Shown: positions 45,025-56,084, counted from the first letter of the stretch. The stretch is DNA of 64,000 bases from Diplolepis rosae (GCA_030998225.1 JAPYXD010000484.1:5146001-5210000), one strand, 5' to 3'. Notes: generated by a model not told the origin, from the sequence alone. A program made the numbers and translations.

Positions 45025-46506
45025 TTTCAATGGATGCATTTTAAAAGGAACGTATTTTCACTATGAATAGACGTTTCTTTAGAGTGTAGTTGACTATTGA
45101 GCTACTTCATTTATTCAAATATTGTGGAAATTTTAGAATTTTATTTGATGCTAAGACTTGAGTAAAATCATTATAAATATGCGAACTAACTTTGAATAAT
45201 GAGTTAGCGAAAAGTTTTCCATCTATTTGTAGTAAAAACGTTCACTAAATATTCTCACAGAATAAATGCTAGTTGGAAATCACTAATTTATTAGCTGAAT
45301 TTTCACAATGATATATCCACTTCTGAATTTTAAACTAACATTTAATTACATTTTTTTGATCATAATGTAGGTACCAAACTTCGATCTAATTCATTATGCT
45401 GTTTCTGGCATACGTAACTGAAATGTTGACTAACTAAAATAACTAAAAGTCGCTTAATTGTCCTCAGTAAATTATCATTGAACCAAATTTCAAATGAATA
45501 TTCGTATTCTCTTTTAAAAATATTCTAAGCGTGAATTCAAAGTTTAAAAGTAGCATTTAGTTCCATCGAGTGGAAAATCTATCTTTCAGCGATGGTGATA
45601 AAAAGTGAGTTGAGATCTTTTAAAAAAAAACGAATACAATCCCGAAGTTCGTACATTTAAAGAAGACTGAAGAGACCCAAGAGAGAAACTCTATTGAAAT
45701 GATGTTTATGGAGCTCGATTTTCCAGTGTACGGATGCTCGTAAAATGGAATTCCAGCATATCCGAAGTATTTGCCTTATCATAATAGTAAGAAAGATAGA
45801 AAGGAAAGTATCTAAGAAGAAGAAAATAAAAGACATAGAGACATATACGTATACACGCAATAGCAAATAAAAGTGCAATGGAAATGAAAAAGGGGACAAA
45901 TAAAAAGTGGATGAGAAAGATAGAAGAAGAGAGCAGCGGTTACACTCATCAGATCAGGTACATCTCATCACCAAGAAAAGAAATTAGGAAATATAGGAGG
46001 TTTGATAGTTGCAATTATAATAAAGATAATATAAATGTACATATACTTTAACCGGTTTCGTGCTAAAGTGTTGTATAAAAGTGAGGGGGAAGCATTATTG
46101 CGGTGGTAACTCACCCCTATTTTTTCACGCGCTCTCGCTCGCGATCGAATAATAATGTCCCTCTCGAGTTTCCGCGAGTTTCCGTGAGTTTCGCTCAGCC
46201 CGGTCATTTCGTTGATGGAAGTAATTAAAATAATGGAGACTCCACGCGACACCCTGTGATATCGTTTACAGAAAGTGGGAAAACTGTGGATCTACGGCTT
46301 TGATGGAAAACTGCTCGTTTACGGAACACTTAGTCTCGTACTCTGCGTCACCTCTACGTTTCACTCCAACGCCTTTCTTCATTTCCGACGAAACCGATCC
46401 AAAACGAACTTCATGCTTTTCTCTTAATCATTATACGACGGTTATTTCTCAAATTAAAATTGATATACACCTCTAGTAACCCAAATTGAAAATGTGCTTC
46501 CAATTA
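45025..46506. other. non-coding, nothing recognised
   Basis: 46080-46440 is less AT-rich and has GAGTTTCC(G/C) repeated three times (46157-46187). It could be a regulatory or UTR segment of an unseen gene, but there is no support for a coding exon. Confidence 0.3.
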
Positions 46507-46541
46507 CAGTGGTCAACAAAATATGACCTATATGTTCATAA
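46507..46541. repeat. terminal repeat CAGTGGTCAACAAAATAT
   Basis: CAGTGGTCAACAAAATATGA plus CC, then TATATGTTCA. It pairs with the complement of 50469-50502. The two could be ends of one 4-kb composite or two unrelated copies. The flanking 8-mers do not match. Confidence 0.5.
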
Positions 46542-46821
46542 AATCAGATATATCATTTCCAAAGTAGTTTTCTGTGCTGAATCCAAATTTGGCCTCTGTT
46601 GTTTCCCAGCATGTCAGGTTTTTGAGGTTTTCTGAGTTAATAATTTGTTCGAAAAATTATAGATCGTATGATAAACGGGTGTAAACAATTTTTTGAACGG
46701 AAAGCAATACATGATTTCAATGCGTTTTTTAATGAAGAATTCATTGATTTTTTTGTTTCTTCGACATCTTTTACAGTTCCTGAGATGATTGAAAAAAACT
46801 TTCAAAAAACACGAAAAAAAA

Positions 46822-46975
46822 TCTGCCCGCTTAGCGGGCACATTCTCATCGCGCGCTTCGCTTGCAAGTTTGAGCGCGCCTGGGGCGCGCGATTTAATCG
46901 TCGCGCTTCGCGCTCCGTTCTTTTTGGACCTCGCGCTTAGCGCTTGGTCTTATGCTCTTCGCATACATTTAAGGT
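46822..46975 (-). repeat. cluster of small GC hairpins (inverted copy)
   Basis: Reverse complement of 60420-60565: GCCCGC-TTA-GCGGGC, CATTCTCATC, GCGCGCTTCG, AGCGCGCCTGGGGCGCGC, CGCGCTTCGCGC and CTCGCGCTTAGCGC in series. A 120-codon open frame through it is an artefact of the GC-rich palindromes. Confidence 0.75.
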
Positions 46976-47470
46976 GTCAGTCCACCTTTCAATTTTCAAA
47001 AATTCGATTTTTTTTTTCATTTTTCACGAAGACGACGAGGGCATTTTATACGGGCCAGGCATTGCTGATTAGGCGTAGGTCGAATGTACCACATTCATTT
47101 CGATACTTATGTGTTTTTTCTGCATCTCCAACTTTAAACGCGTTTTTCTGAAAACACAATTTTTTCAACTGCCAATTGTTTATTAACAATATTGTAGCAA
47201 CATTTATGTTGAAAAACAGGGTAAAAAATGGAAAAAAAATATAAAAAATTCACTATTTGTTTATTTATAAACGAATTTTCACAATTTTGCTAGGGACGAT
47301 AACCATTTATGCCCTCTTTGAGAATAAATATGGATTTACTGTTTCAGATCATCTAAACATGAGAAATCGTGCCGAAAAGGAAAAAATTGATGACCATTCG
47401 GTCGACCATAACTCAGCGGGGTGTAACCAAAATTTTCCAAAAAACTGTTCTCTTATAACTCAATAACCAT
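46976..47470. other. non-coding, nothing recognised
   Basis: No gene. The T- and A-rich segment follows the hairpin cluster without a clear boundary. Confidence 0.3.
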
Positions 47471-47479
47471 ACAACATAA

Positions 47480-49059
47480 TTTTATGATTCTAATAAATCA
47501 CGGTTCATTCATCAAAAATTTTGTTTTGAAAAATTGTTTTTTTTATAATTTCAGCCATTAAAGAATTCATTTTCAAAAACTGGAAACTGTCCAGTTGTAG
47601 AGAATCTTTTTTCTAAAAAAATGAACCGTGATTTATCAGAATCGCATCATTTTTAAAAATTTTGCTCAAAGCGATAAGAAAATAAGTTTGGGCAAAAATA
47701 AAATTTATTAATAAAATTATTTTTTTGTATTTCAAATTGTTTTCATGAAAAATAATCTTTTCTCTTTCAAATTAGCCCTTCAATAATAATATTGCTATTC
47801 CTGAAAGCAAAATTATTTATTTTTGCCTGAGGTTTGATTTTAGTGAAAGTGTAACGTCCTAGTTACTCACCTTTTACTATTATTAAATTGTTTCCCCTCG
47901 TTTTTGATCGGTGAAGAAATTCAAAGAAATTCTAAACCGAAACAGGGTGAGGGATAGCCAACAACAAATAAATATTCAATAAATGTACAATTATTAACAT
48001 TTATTATGATTTCTCAAAATTTCACACTACAGGGAATATTAGAGAGAGAGAGAGAGAGATAATGAAAGATATGACTATTTCGAAATTTCCTTCTTCGGAT
48101 ATTGATTTCGTTAACTTACGTTTTGGAAATCCTATGATGGTTGTAACGATCCAATTTGGAGAACTGTGCCTTAATATTTCAATCGGAGGCTGCTGGGAAT
48201 TAATTGCTGGACCCAATGATTTTCGAAATCTGCTACTCTGGAGCCATTGATATTCCAAAATTTCCACTCATCCACAGTTGACTTTATTTAATTTAAATTG
48301 CGTGGTTGCACTAGATGAGGAAACTCACTGATAAACGATGAACCGAGTTGCCCGGCGAAATATCTCCAATTCACTCTGGGGGAAACACCACTGATACTTG
48401 GGGAGGCAACTTGTAAGTACTGGAGAGACTTCTGTACCTTATGATGATCCGACGACAACTGAAGAAGTACTTTTCGAGGGAGAGTTACAAAGTTTAAGAT
48501 GGTCTGACGGTAACTGAAAATTTGCGGATTCGCAGTCGCTTTTATGGGCAATTTTCGATCGATAGTGGTCCTGGTAGCCATTATTCAATTGATACTGGTT
48601 TTGCCCTGGATATTTTTACCAGCCTCTGGTTAATCCTTCCCCGACCTTGGCACTTGGCTGATTTGCTTGGCTCTTCGTATATTGAAGAAGAAAAAAGGAG
48701 AAGAATATGTTCGAATAGCTTTTCTCCTCTGGTTTCCCCGACGTTCCTTCTTTAGGGATCAAGTAGCTTTTTAATTTCTCTGTTTTGCTGCCCCGGCCGA
48801 TATTCTTGTTTATTTAGCGCGTTCCGATGGGGTTCCCTCGTTGACACCTTTGTAAGGGTTTCGACGATTCATTCATAAGCGTTGTCTATTTATAAACTTA
48901 CTATTTCTCTTTCCCTATTACAATTTAACTACTGTACATTTTATTTCGTATAATTAATACCTTCCAGAACATCGTTTATGCATATTTTATTGCGAATAAA
49001 ATTATAATATTATAAATAAATAAATGTTAATGGTCACAGGAGATGACAAAAGAACTACC
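47480..49059. mobile_element. GGTAGTT-family foldback, right arm, split by a solo LTR
   Basis: A short left-arm remnant (GATTCTAATAAATCACGGTT at 47486) joins the centre and the right arm, which ends GAACTACC at 49059 followed by TTAA. Between GATTTTAGTGAAAG and AACTACC sits the solo LTR. The left terminus is lost. Confidence 0.8.
47850..49048. mobile_element. solo LTR
   Basis: Starts TGTAACGTCC and ends GGAGATGACA (TG...CA), flanked by an exact 4-bp duplication AAAG (47846-47849, 49049-49052). 1,199 bp inserted in the right arm of the GGTAGTT element; removal restores TTTTAGTGAAAGAACTACC. The interior has a (GA)n run at 48041-48060 and no protein. A 4-bp duplication suits Gypsy-type elements; the family is not recognised. 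Confidence 0.8.
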
Positions 49060-49086
49060 TTAAGACTATATCGGCCTGAAGGAACT

Positions 49087-49840
49087 CATTCTCATCATGA
49101 CACTCGCGCTTTGCGCTCGATTTTCTGTATACATTGCAGTAACTTTTTAATAAACATATCACATATTTAGGCTAAAAAATGGAATTTTTTAATAGTGTTT
49201 CATTCTTAAGTTTTTTCGTATTTCACATATTACTGTTGAGAAAAAATGAATTTTGGATTTTCAATAGTATTTTTTCAAATTAAAAAGAAAAATATACATC
49301 TTATGAAAACATGCTGCAATTCAAATTTGTAGATCTTAATGTCGAAAATAATTTTGTATGATAAATTTTTGTCATATCTCGTATAATTTAACTGGAAAAT
49401 GGAATTTTGATATTGACTTTTTTCAAGTTTTAACATGCTGTAACATTTCTAATTTTGGTTTAATCAAAGAATGTTATAAAGATAATTTGTAGAGATTTAT
49501 AAGCACTATCAAAAACCAGTATTAGAATTTTAGATTTTTTCAAAAAGTTATTTTCAAAAATACAAAAGTAGTGCTCAATCCCTCAATTTTGGTTGGATAT
49601 GGCTGGTTAACGAACTTGTCCTTACTTTTTCAGCTCCGATAAAGTGTGCCCAAGCTCAATTCAATCTGATAATTCTATCGAGAGTTATGCCGCACCCGAC
49701 CTACTACAGACAGACAGACATACACTTTCGTAAAAACCACTTTTTCTGACTCAGGGGGTCTTAAAACGTAAAGATTTGATGAAAATTTCGAAACTCATTT
49801 TTCACATAAAACTAATACCTTCTCATCCATGATGAGAATG
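49087..49840 (+). repeat. CATTCTCATCATG family, complete copy
   Basis: CATTCTCATCATG (49087) and CATGATGAGAATG (ending 49840) form 13-bp inverted ends. The left subterminal ACTCGCGCTTTGCGCTCG forms a hairpin. The right part carries AGACAGACAGACA (49710), CTGACTCAGGGGGTC and ACGTAAAGATTTGATG. 754 bp, no ORF. Best full-length model here. Confidence 0.85.
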
Positions 49841-50060
49841 TAAAAATGATTTTACAAAAACCTTATATTTAACTGAATATTCGCTTTTTTTAGTCAATTA
49901 CGTGTCATTCTCTTCTTTTTTTGATGCAGAAAATATTTCAAAGCAGTTTGTATTTCTAGCTGTAACTGTTCGAAATATATATGGCAGAGAAGTTGTCTCT
50001 TTCTATAGAGTTGCCACTTGCCACTTTGACGGTATCTCATTGTATTAAGGTCTACAATAA
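49841..50060. other. non-coding, nothing recognised
   Basis: Short AT-rich spacer. Confidence 0.3.
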
Positions 50061-50061
50061 C

Positions 50062-50505
50062 ACATCACTCAATAAGTTTCCGGTCTGACTAAAAAAAAAC
50101 ACAGTATTTTCGAGAAATTCGACTTTATTCATGAACATAATTTCCTTTAAGCGTAACACATTCATTCCAATGCTTCTCTAAATTTTCGATGCCTTTTTTG
50201 CAGGATGATTTGTCTTTGCTCTCAAAATAGGCTTCAGTTTCGGCAATCACTTCTTCATTGGAGCCAAATCGCTTTCCCTGGAGAATTTTGTTTAGGTCAG
50301 CAAAGAGCCAGTAGTCGTTGGGGGCCGAATCTGGAGAATGTGGTTGGAGAGGAAGCAATTCGAAGCTTAATTCATTCAATTTGACCATCGTTTCCATGGA
50401 CTTGTGGCACGGTGCATTGTCTTGGTGGAACAGCACTTTTTTCTTTTACATGTGAGGCCGTTTTTTCTTGAACACATGGGTCATATTTTGTTGACCAGTG
50501 CTATT
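50062..50505 (-). mobile_element. mariner fragment, 3' part
   Basis: The terminal-repeat-like CACTCAATAAGTTTCCGGTC begins at about 50066. The minus-strand frame 50436-50125 encodes the transposase C-terminus. The 5' half is missing; the coding similarity fades near 50460-50500, where the CACTGGTCAACAAAATAT repeat begins. Confidence 0.8.
50125..50436 (-). pseudogene. mariner transposase, C-terminal fragment
   Basis: Reads LFHQDNAPCHKSMETM, PHSPDSAPNDYWLFADLNK, GSNEEVIAETEAYF, and ends LEKHWNECVTLKGNYV. This contains the second and third catalytic Asp (HQDNAP and APNDYWLF; DD34D spacing is plausible). The first Asp and the DNA-binding half are absent, so it is inactive. It belongs to a different mariner lineage from those at 887 and 22218. 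Confidence 0.88.
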
Positions 50506-50600
50506 GACCCGATCTAAAAATTTTCACTGTGGAGTTTCACAAATTATTTTTTGTCTGCCGTAAACCGACTCGGCTAACTATCGGTATATAGCGAACAAAA

Positions 50601-50699
50601 AATATCGTTCATATCACGTGCGGAACGCATTTTAACAAGCTAGCGAGTCTCAACTCCTCTTGCGTTAAAATACGCCTTTCCGCACTTGATACGAAATAT
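50601..50699. repeat. inverted repeat, 35-bp arms
   Basis: ATATCACGTGCGGAACGCAT + TTTAAC pairs with GTTAAAATACGCCTTTCCGC + ACTTGATAC around a 27-bp centre. A small foldback directly abutting the next element. Confidence 0.7.
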
Positions 50700-50703
50700 A
50701 CTA

Positions 50704-51460
50704 AAGGGTTTCCCAATAGGGGTGATATGATTTTGAATGTCCCTATCGGGCTCATTTGAACTGAAATTTTTGACGTCTGCTGTCAGTTGTCATCAGTAAG
50801 GTTTGCCATTTAATCATGAGTAGTTTCACGCTTCCACAACGTTTGGAAATTGTCCAATTATTTTATCAAAATTCGAGAAGTTTTGTCGGTGTTCAAAGAG
50901 CATATCGTGCAAAATATGGTCGTCATTCTGCTCCATCCGCGCTCTCAATTCGTCGAATAATCGATAAGTTGGAGAGTGAATTTACTCTATTGGATACTAA
51001 GCTTAAAAATCGTATGCGTACCGCACGTTCTACACAGAATATAGCCGCCGTACAGGCCAGTATCGAGGAAAACCGTGAATTGTCCGTGCCACGCCGATCT
51101 CAGGAATTGGCCCTGTCCAGGATGACTACCTGACGTATTTTGCGATTGGATCTTGGCCTGCATCCCTATAAGATGATTCTGGCCCAAGAACTGAAGCCTA
51201 ATCACCATCGTTTGCGTCGGGAGTTCGCGGATTGGGCTCTGGAATCAATTGAAAATGATCCCAATTTTCATCAAAAAATCATCTTTTCTGATGAGGCGCA
51301 TTTTTGGCTCAAGTCTCGGGGTACATTTGGCCGATATATTGTTTAAATCATAAATGGCATAGAATATCCAATATAATAAAAAAGATTTCGATCAATTCCG
51401 AATGAATATTCAGTGTTTTTTTTCAATTTCAAAACATATCACCCTTATTGGGAAACCCTT
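50704..51460 (+). mobile_element. Tc1/mariner-superfamily element, internally deleted
   Basis: Ends AAGGGTTTCCCAATAGGGGT (50704) and TTATTGGGAAACCCTT (ending 51460), about 26 bp with one mismatch, each flanked by TA. 757 bp; a full copy would be roughly twice that. Encodes the transposase fragment below. Confidence 0.9.
50816..51350 (+). pseudogene. transposase fragment with DUF4817-type N-terminus
   Basis: ATG start at 50816. MSSFTLPQRLEIVQLFYQNS, then VQRAYRAKYGRHSAPSALSI resembles the DUF4817-type N-terminus of an insect mariner-superfamily lineage. A stop (TGA) follows SRMTT at 51131; the frame then resumes RILRLDLGLHPYKMILAQEL and LRREFADWALESIE, ending FSDEAHFWLKSRG, which carries the first catalytic Asp. 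The rest of the catalytic domain is deleted. Inactive. Confidence 0.85.
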
Positions 51461-52200
51461 TATTATTGATGTGTATTATATATGAGAAAATCAATTAGTA
51501 CATTTAAGAAAAATATCATGAATTCTCCTCTATAAAATTAGAATGTGAAAAACAAAATTTTCCCAATGAGAAAATGTTTGCATAATGAAACCCTCGAAAA
51601 AAATTCTTTGGAACTTTTTATCACTTTTATAAAAGCTTTGACTATTCTTGTCCAATGAAATTTTCTGACTTTTCTATGATTCTTGAATCTCCCATGAATC
51701 TTGACCATTCTAAAATTTAAATAATACAAAGATTTAAATTTATAAAATTTTATAAATCTCGATAAAAGTTACCAATAATTCAATATTTAGGATCAATGCA
51801 GTGAAAATGTAGAATAGGAATTTCCAGTTCTCGGTTTCCAATTATATTTTGTGATAGGACCCGGAGGTCCTGAAGATACCTCGCGTTCGTTCACCAACAC
51901 TATTGTCCTTCCCACAAACAATGGCGACGTCGGATATTCCTTATCAGTTCTATATATCGTGCTTTTGTGCAGAAGCAACACTCTGCTCGTACCACTCGCT
52001 GATATTCGTTTTGCATTAAACACGGAGAGTACATCGCGCTTTCGTCAGCTGAACTGATAAGAACTAACGGAGACGGCCCGCGAAATTGGTGTTATGAATT
52101 CTGGAAAAGATCGCGTTCCCATCGAATTTCCCTTTACTAGTATACTAACTACTTAAATCGTTAACTTTGCGTCAAAATAATCGCTTGTCACAAACAAAAC
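51461..52200. other. non-coding or unknown
   Basis: 51840-52090 is less AT-rich and open on both strands for 68-76 codons (GGPEDTSRSFTNTIVLP on plus). Neither frame is recognised. It could be part of an LTR or an unseen exon. Confidence 0.3.
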
Positions 52201-52348
52201 TCAACGCAGAGTACAAAAGGAAAAATTGAAACCTGCTAAACATTTTTCATAGCGCCTCCTTTGAAAATCCGATTTTCGGTACCTGTAGAGCGGGTTGAAA
52301 CTACGATTTTCCACAGTTACAGCCAATCAGATTCTCAAAAGAGTTGCT

Positions 52349-52490
52349 ATGAAAAATAGTATACATTACTCGAAGCAAAACACAGCGAAAGCATTTCGTG
52401 TGATTGCAGCCCTCGTTTCACTCGGGCAGTAAACTTCACACTCATGCAATCGCTCTGTTTCGCCCCTTGTAATGTAATATACTATTTCAT
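52349..52490. mobile_element. short inverted-repeat element
   Basis: ATGAAAAATAGTATACATTA (52349) pairs with TAATGTAATATACTATTTCA plus T (ending 52490). The interior is self-complementary in part (GCAAAACACAGCGA / TCGCTCTGTTTCGC). 142 bp. Flanks at 52236 and 52500 also share GTAGAGCG words. Confidence 0.65.
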
Positions 52491-52621
52491 GACACATGCT
52501 TGAAATGAGCTACTTTCTGCGCATGTAGAGCGTGTCGAAAATGACCAGTTTCAGGTTGGTGCGAAAAAGTAACTTTCACCACTGTTGCGCATGCACACTT
52601 CAAGCAAAACATTACAGTTCC

Positions 52622-52815
52622 TACTCTCTAAATTTGAATCAGTCAAAATCTACTGATTATCAGTGAAATTTGACTGATTCAAATAGCTAAAAAGAGGTTA
52701 CTGTAAATCAGTCAAATTCCACTGATTATTTCAATGAAAATTGACTGATTTGATAGTGAAAAATATTTTTTTCACTGATTATTTCAGTGAAAATTAACAG
52801 ATTTAACAGTGAAAA
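52622..52815. mobile_element. truncated copy of the TACTCTCTAAAT MITE
   Basis: TACTCTCTAAATTTGAATCA and the following AATCAGTGAAA array match 44746 onward for about 190 bp, then break off inside the array where a CATTCTCATCATG-family copy begins. Confidence 0.85.
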
Positions 52816-52819
52816 GGCA

Positions 52820-53502
52820 AACAGTGTCAGACAAAATTTGTAGATCTTTTTGAAACGAACAACTTTGTATTCTTACGTTTTTTTGGTATTTCCAATATTA
52901 TTGTTAAAAAATTGAATTTTGGATTTTCAATAGTTTTTTTTTTAATTAAAAAGAAAAATATGCATCTTATGAAAAAATGTTATAAATCAAATTTGTGGGT
53001 CTTTATGTATTCAATAATATTGTATCATAACGTTTTTTCGTATCTCGTATAATTTAACTGGAAAATGGAATTTTGATATTGACTTTTTTCGAATTTGAAT
53101 ATGCTGTAAAATTTCTAATTTTGATTTAATCAAAAGATGTTATTAGGATAATTTGTAGAGATTTATGAGCACTATCAAAAACCAGGATTGGAATTTTTGA
53201 TTTTTTCAAAAAATTATTTTCAAAAACACAAAAGTAGTGCTCCATCCCTCAATTTTGATTGGATGTGGCTGGTTAACGAACTTGTCCTTACTTTTTCGGC
53301 TCCGATAAAGTGTACCAAAGCTCAATTCAATCTGATAATTCTATCGAGAGTTATGCCGCACACGACCTACTACAGACAGACAGACACTTTCGTAAAAACC
53401 ATTTTTGCTGACTCAGGGGGTCTCAAAACGTAAAGATTTGATGAAATTTTCGAAAGTCATTTTTCACATAAAACCAATACCTTCTCATCCATGATGAGAA
53501 TG
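52820..53502 (+). repeat. CATTCTCATCATG family, left-truncated copy
   Basis: Same orientation as 49087-49840 and clearly similar from TGAATTTTGGATTTTCAATA to the terminal CATGATGAGAATG at 53502. Includes CAGACAGACAGACA and ACTCAGGGGGTC. Left end missing. Confidence 0.8.
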
Positions 53503-54566
53503 TAAAAATTGTAATATGGCTGAGGCACTGATTCAATATGGCTGAGACTCACAAAATGAAGAGTAATCAAGCACTTTTAAGAAAAACTTTCTTATAATTT
53601 TGACTCGAATTCGCATGTAATCATAATAATTATATGCGAGCACGTGTGTGTATGTGTGTGTATCTGATTGTCTCGAGGTTATAACAATAACCAAACATGT
53701 AGTTCAATTAACATGAGGTGAATAGTAAAATCAATTGAAGCTTTCATAGTAAACATAAGCAGTAAAAGTTACCACATAAGAGTAGTGAGAAAAAGAAACT
53801 GATGATAAGTAAATAAGTGTACTATTTTTTTTAATAGTACTTCATTAGTTGGAATTACTTATTGCGAACTTGAGTGCATAATTTCGTTATGAGATAATTT
53901 TCTTGATTCAAAAGTTTCATCATATTTTTGGAATTGAAAATACTCAATTTTTTTCGATTCTGAACATACGTTGATTTTACTCTTGAAAACAAAAATGAAA
54001 GGAATCATAACCTGTATAAAGTATCACTAATATACAATAATAAAAATTAATACTTCTAAAGTGTATATAGTAAGTTAGTGTCTACTTGAAAGTAAATAAA
54101 GTTTTGAAATGTGCTATAAGAATATTCATCGATTCAACTACTGCTCTTATTTGATTTACCTATGTTCCTATAGTTCACTTAATTTACAAAATGACACTTG
54201 GGGCCTTTACGAATTACGAAAAGTAAGTTAAAAAGTAGCCAAACCTACTGAGATTTGTTTTCGGTGTACGTGTAACGAAAAAGTACTGTCAATTTACTCA
54301 GAAAAAATTTCCTAGCTTAAAAACAGATTTTTTACTGTGAAATCAGTAAACTTAACCTTCCAAGAGAATATCCCTCCGTTGCCGTTAAAAACGGTAAATA
54401 TTAGTCTTAACTTGAATTTTTCCTGTTTTCTCTCAGTGTGGAAAATCCTTTTTATTTATTATTTTTTAGTGAGATACCTGAACAAAATTGGTCACGTGAC
54501 TCTGCTGATATATGCCCTTAAATACAATGCGGAGGTCCAATAGGGCCCTAATGGTGTCCTTTTTTA
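53503..54566. other. non-coding; small microsatellite
   Basis: GTGTGTGTATGTGTGTGTAT at 53644-53663. TTTTCTCTCAGTGTGG at 54428 is an end like that of the MITE at 31141. No gene. Confidence 0.4.
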
Positions 54567-55030
54567 CATTCTCATCATGGATGAGAAGGTATTGGTTTTA
54601 TGTGAAAAATGACTTTCGAAAATTTCATCAAATCTTTACGTTTTGAGACCCCCTGAGTCCCAAAAAAGGGTTTTTACGAAAGTGTCTGTCTGTCTGTCTG
54701 TCTGTAGTAGGTCGTGTGCGGCATAACTCTCGATAGAATTATCAGATTCAATTGAACTTGGGCACACTTTATCGGAGCCGAAAAAGTAAGGACAAGTTCG
54801 TTAACCAGCCACATCCAATCAAAATTGAGGGATTGAGCACTACTTTTGTGTTTTTGAAAAAATCAAAAATTTCAATGCTGGTTTTGATAGTGCTCATAAA
54901 CTTCTACAAATTATCCTAATAACATTTTTTGATTAAATCAAAATTAGAAATGTTACAGCATATTAAAACTTGAAAAAAGTCAATATCAAAATTCCTTTTT
55001 CCAGTTAAATTATTTAAATTAAATTAATTA
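54567..55030 (-). repeat. CATTCTCATCATG family, portion left of the LINE
   Basis: CATTCTCATCATGGATGAGA (54567), then GTCTGTCTGTCTGTCTGT at 54685 and the family body in reverse orientation. It breaks off at about 55030 where the LINE sequence starts, and the other end of the same repeat (ending 59695) appears beyond the LINE. Confidence 0.8.
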
Positions 55031-55193
55031 AGTTAAATTATTATTTTTTTCTTTTTTTTTTCACCTCCCCTCGAACTGTTACCTTGACGAAGTCCTTCTC
55101 TTGGCTATGCCAAAAAAGGACGGGTGGGGAGGCTTAGCAGACGGCCCTTGGGTCATGGAGGTTGTAGTGTCCGGATGAATCGGTGAACAAATG

Positions 55194-55310
55194 CAGGGGG
55201 CTCTATAGACGGGCATATTCCCATTGCGTGAAGGGCGCCCTATAAACGGGTCTATCCCATGTTGAAAGCGGGGGACGCTATGAACGCGTCCATCCCCATG
55301 CATGAAGAAG
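55194..55310 (+). repeat. tandem repeats in the LINE 5' UTR
   Basis: Three units of about 38 bp: CTCTATAGACGGGCATATTC, CCCTATAAACGGGTCTATCC and CGCTATGAACGCGTCCATCC, each ending in a CCCAT...TGAA segment. Confidence 0.65.
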
Positions 55311-55451
55311 GATGTATGCCCCAGGCAGCGGCGCTGAGAATGAGTCTGCGAGTGTTTGTGAGGAATGAGTGAACTGATTGAATGACAGCGCCGCCTGACT
55401 GTGATATGTGTCCTTCGAATGTGAGAGGAGAACCTATATACGGTCTCCCTC

Positions 55452-56084
55452 TTGAAAGTGAATAAGAGCGAATTGGTGTATGGAATCTCCTGGTGGACAC
55501 TACAAAAGCCTCAGCAGTTTGTGACCAAGAACAGTCCAAACGATCGTTTCCGAAAGGAGCTCGACCTGGCGGTCGGAGAAAGGGCGCAAATTTCAGCCCT
55601 GGTCTCGACGAGGTCCCTCGAAATTAAGGACCTCGACGAGACCGTTGTAAAAGAAGAGGTTGTGTCTACCCTGTGCTTGGCATTGGGCAGACCAGCTTTT
55701 GAGGGGTCCTGCAGGCTCTTCACGCGCTTTGGTGGGGTGAAGACTGCAGTGATTCGGCTAGCTGAGGCAGACGCCGCGCGTCTGCTTCAGCTAGGTAAGT
55801 TGAGGATCGGGTGGGTAGAGTGCCGCATCCGTGAGCACGTGGAAGTCGCCCGCTGTTTCAGGTGCCTTGGGTACGGCCATGGGTCCCGGGGCTGCAGCAA
55901 CCCCGACAGGAAAAACGCCTGTTGGAGATGCGGCGCCACGGGACACTTGGCCAGGACTTGTAAGGCGCCACCAAGGTGCCTGTCATGCGCAGACAGGGGC
56001 GAAAAAGATGTCGCCCATGTGTCAGGGAGCGGCTCCTGCCCGGTCTTCCGGGAAGAGCTTCAGAGGTTGAGAGACAGGAATTGA
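55452..56084 (+). pseudogene. LINE ORF1 (gag-like), 5'-truncated
   Basis: About 210 residues open to a TGA at 56082-56084. RRM-like segment TRSLEIKDLDETVVKEEVVS ... VIRLAEADAARLLQLGKL, then zinc knuckles CFRCLGYGHGSRGC and CWRCGATGHLARTC plus a third CLSC...C knuckle. Matches R1-clade ORF1, an RNA-binding chaperone for the element's own RNP. No ATG fits the observed start; a full ORF1 is about twice as long, so the N-terminus is lost. The last bases overlap ORF2, whose endonuclease starts around 56078. Confidence 0.88.

Noticed and set aside
46789..47151. 120-codon plus-strand ORF
   Set aside because: It runs through the GC hairpin cluster, giving a low-complexity alanine/serine/leucine-rich product; the same cluster in reverse at 60420 is not open similarly.
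48022..48755. ORFs of 62-97 codons on both strands
   Set aside because: They fall inside the solo LTR and have no protein-family resemblance.
51793..52057. Opposed 68- and 76-codon frames in a less AT-rich segment
   Set aside because: Neither is recognisable; open frames on both strands point to composition.
53644..53665. GT microsatellite as a feature of interest
   Set aside because: Short and imperfect; ordinary.
55079..55539. Minus-strand ORFs antisense to the LINE 5' region
   Set aside because: Shadow frames of GC-rich sequence; the plus strand carries the real ORF1.
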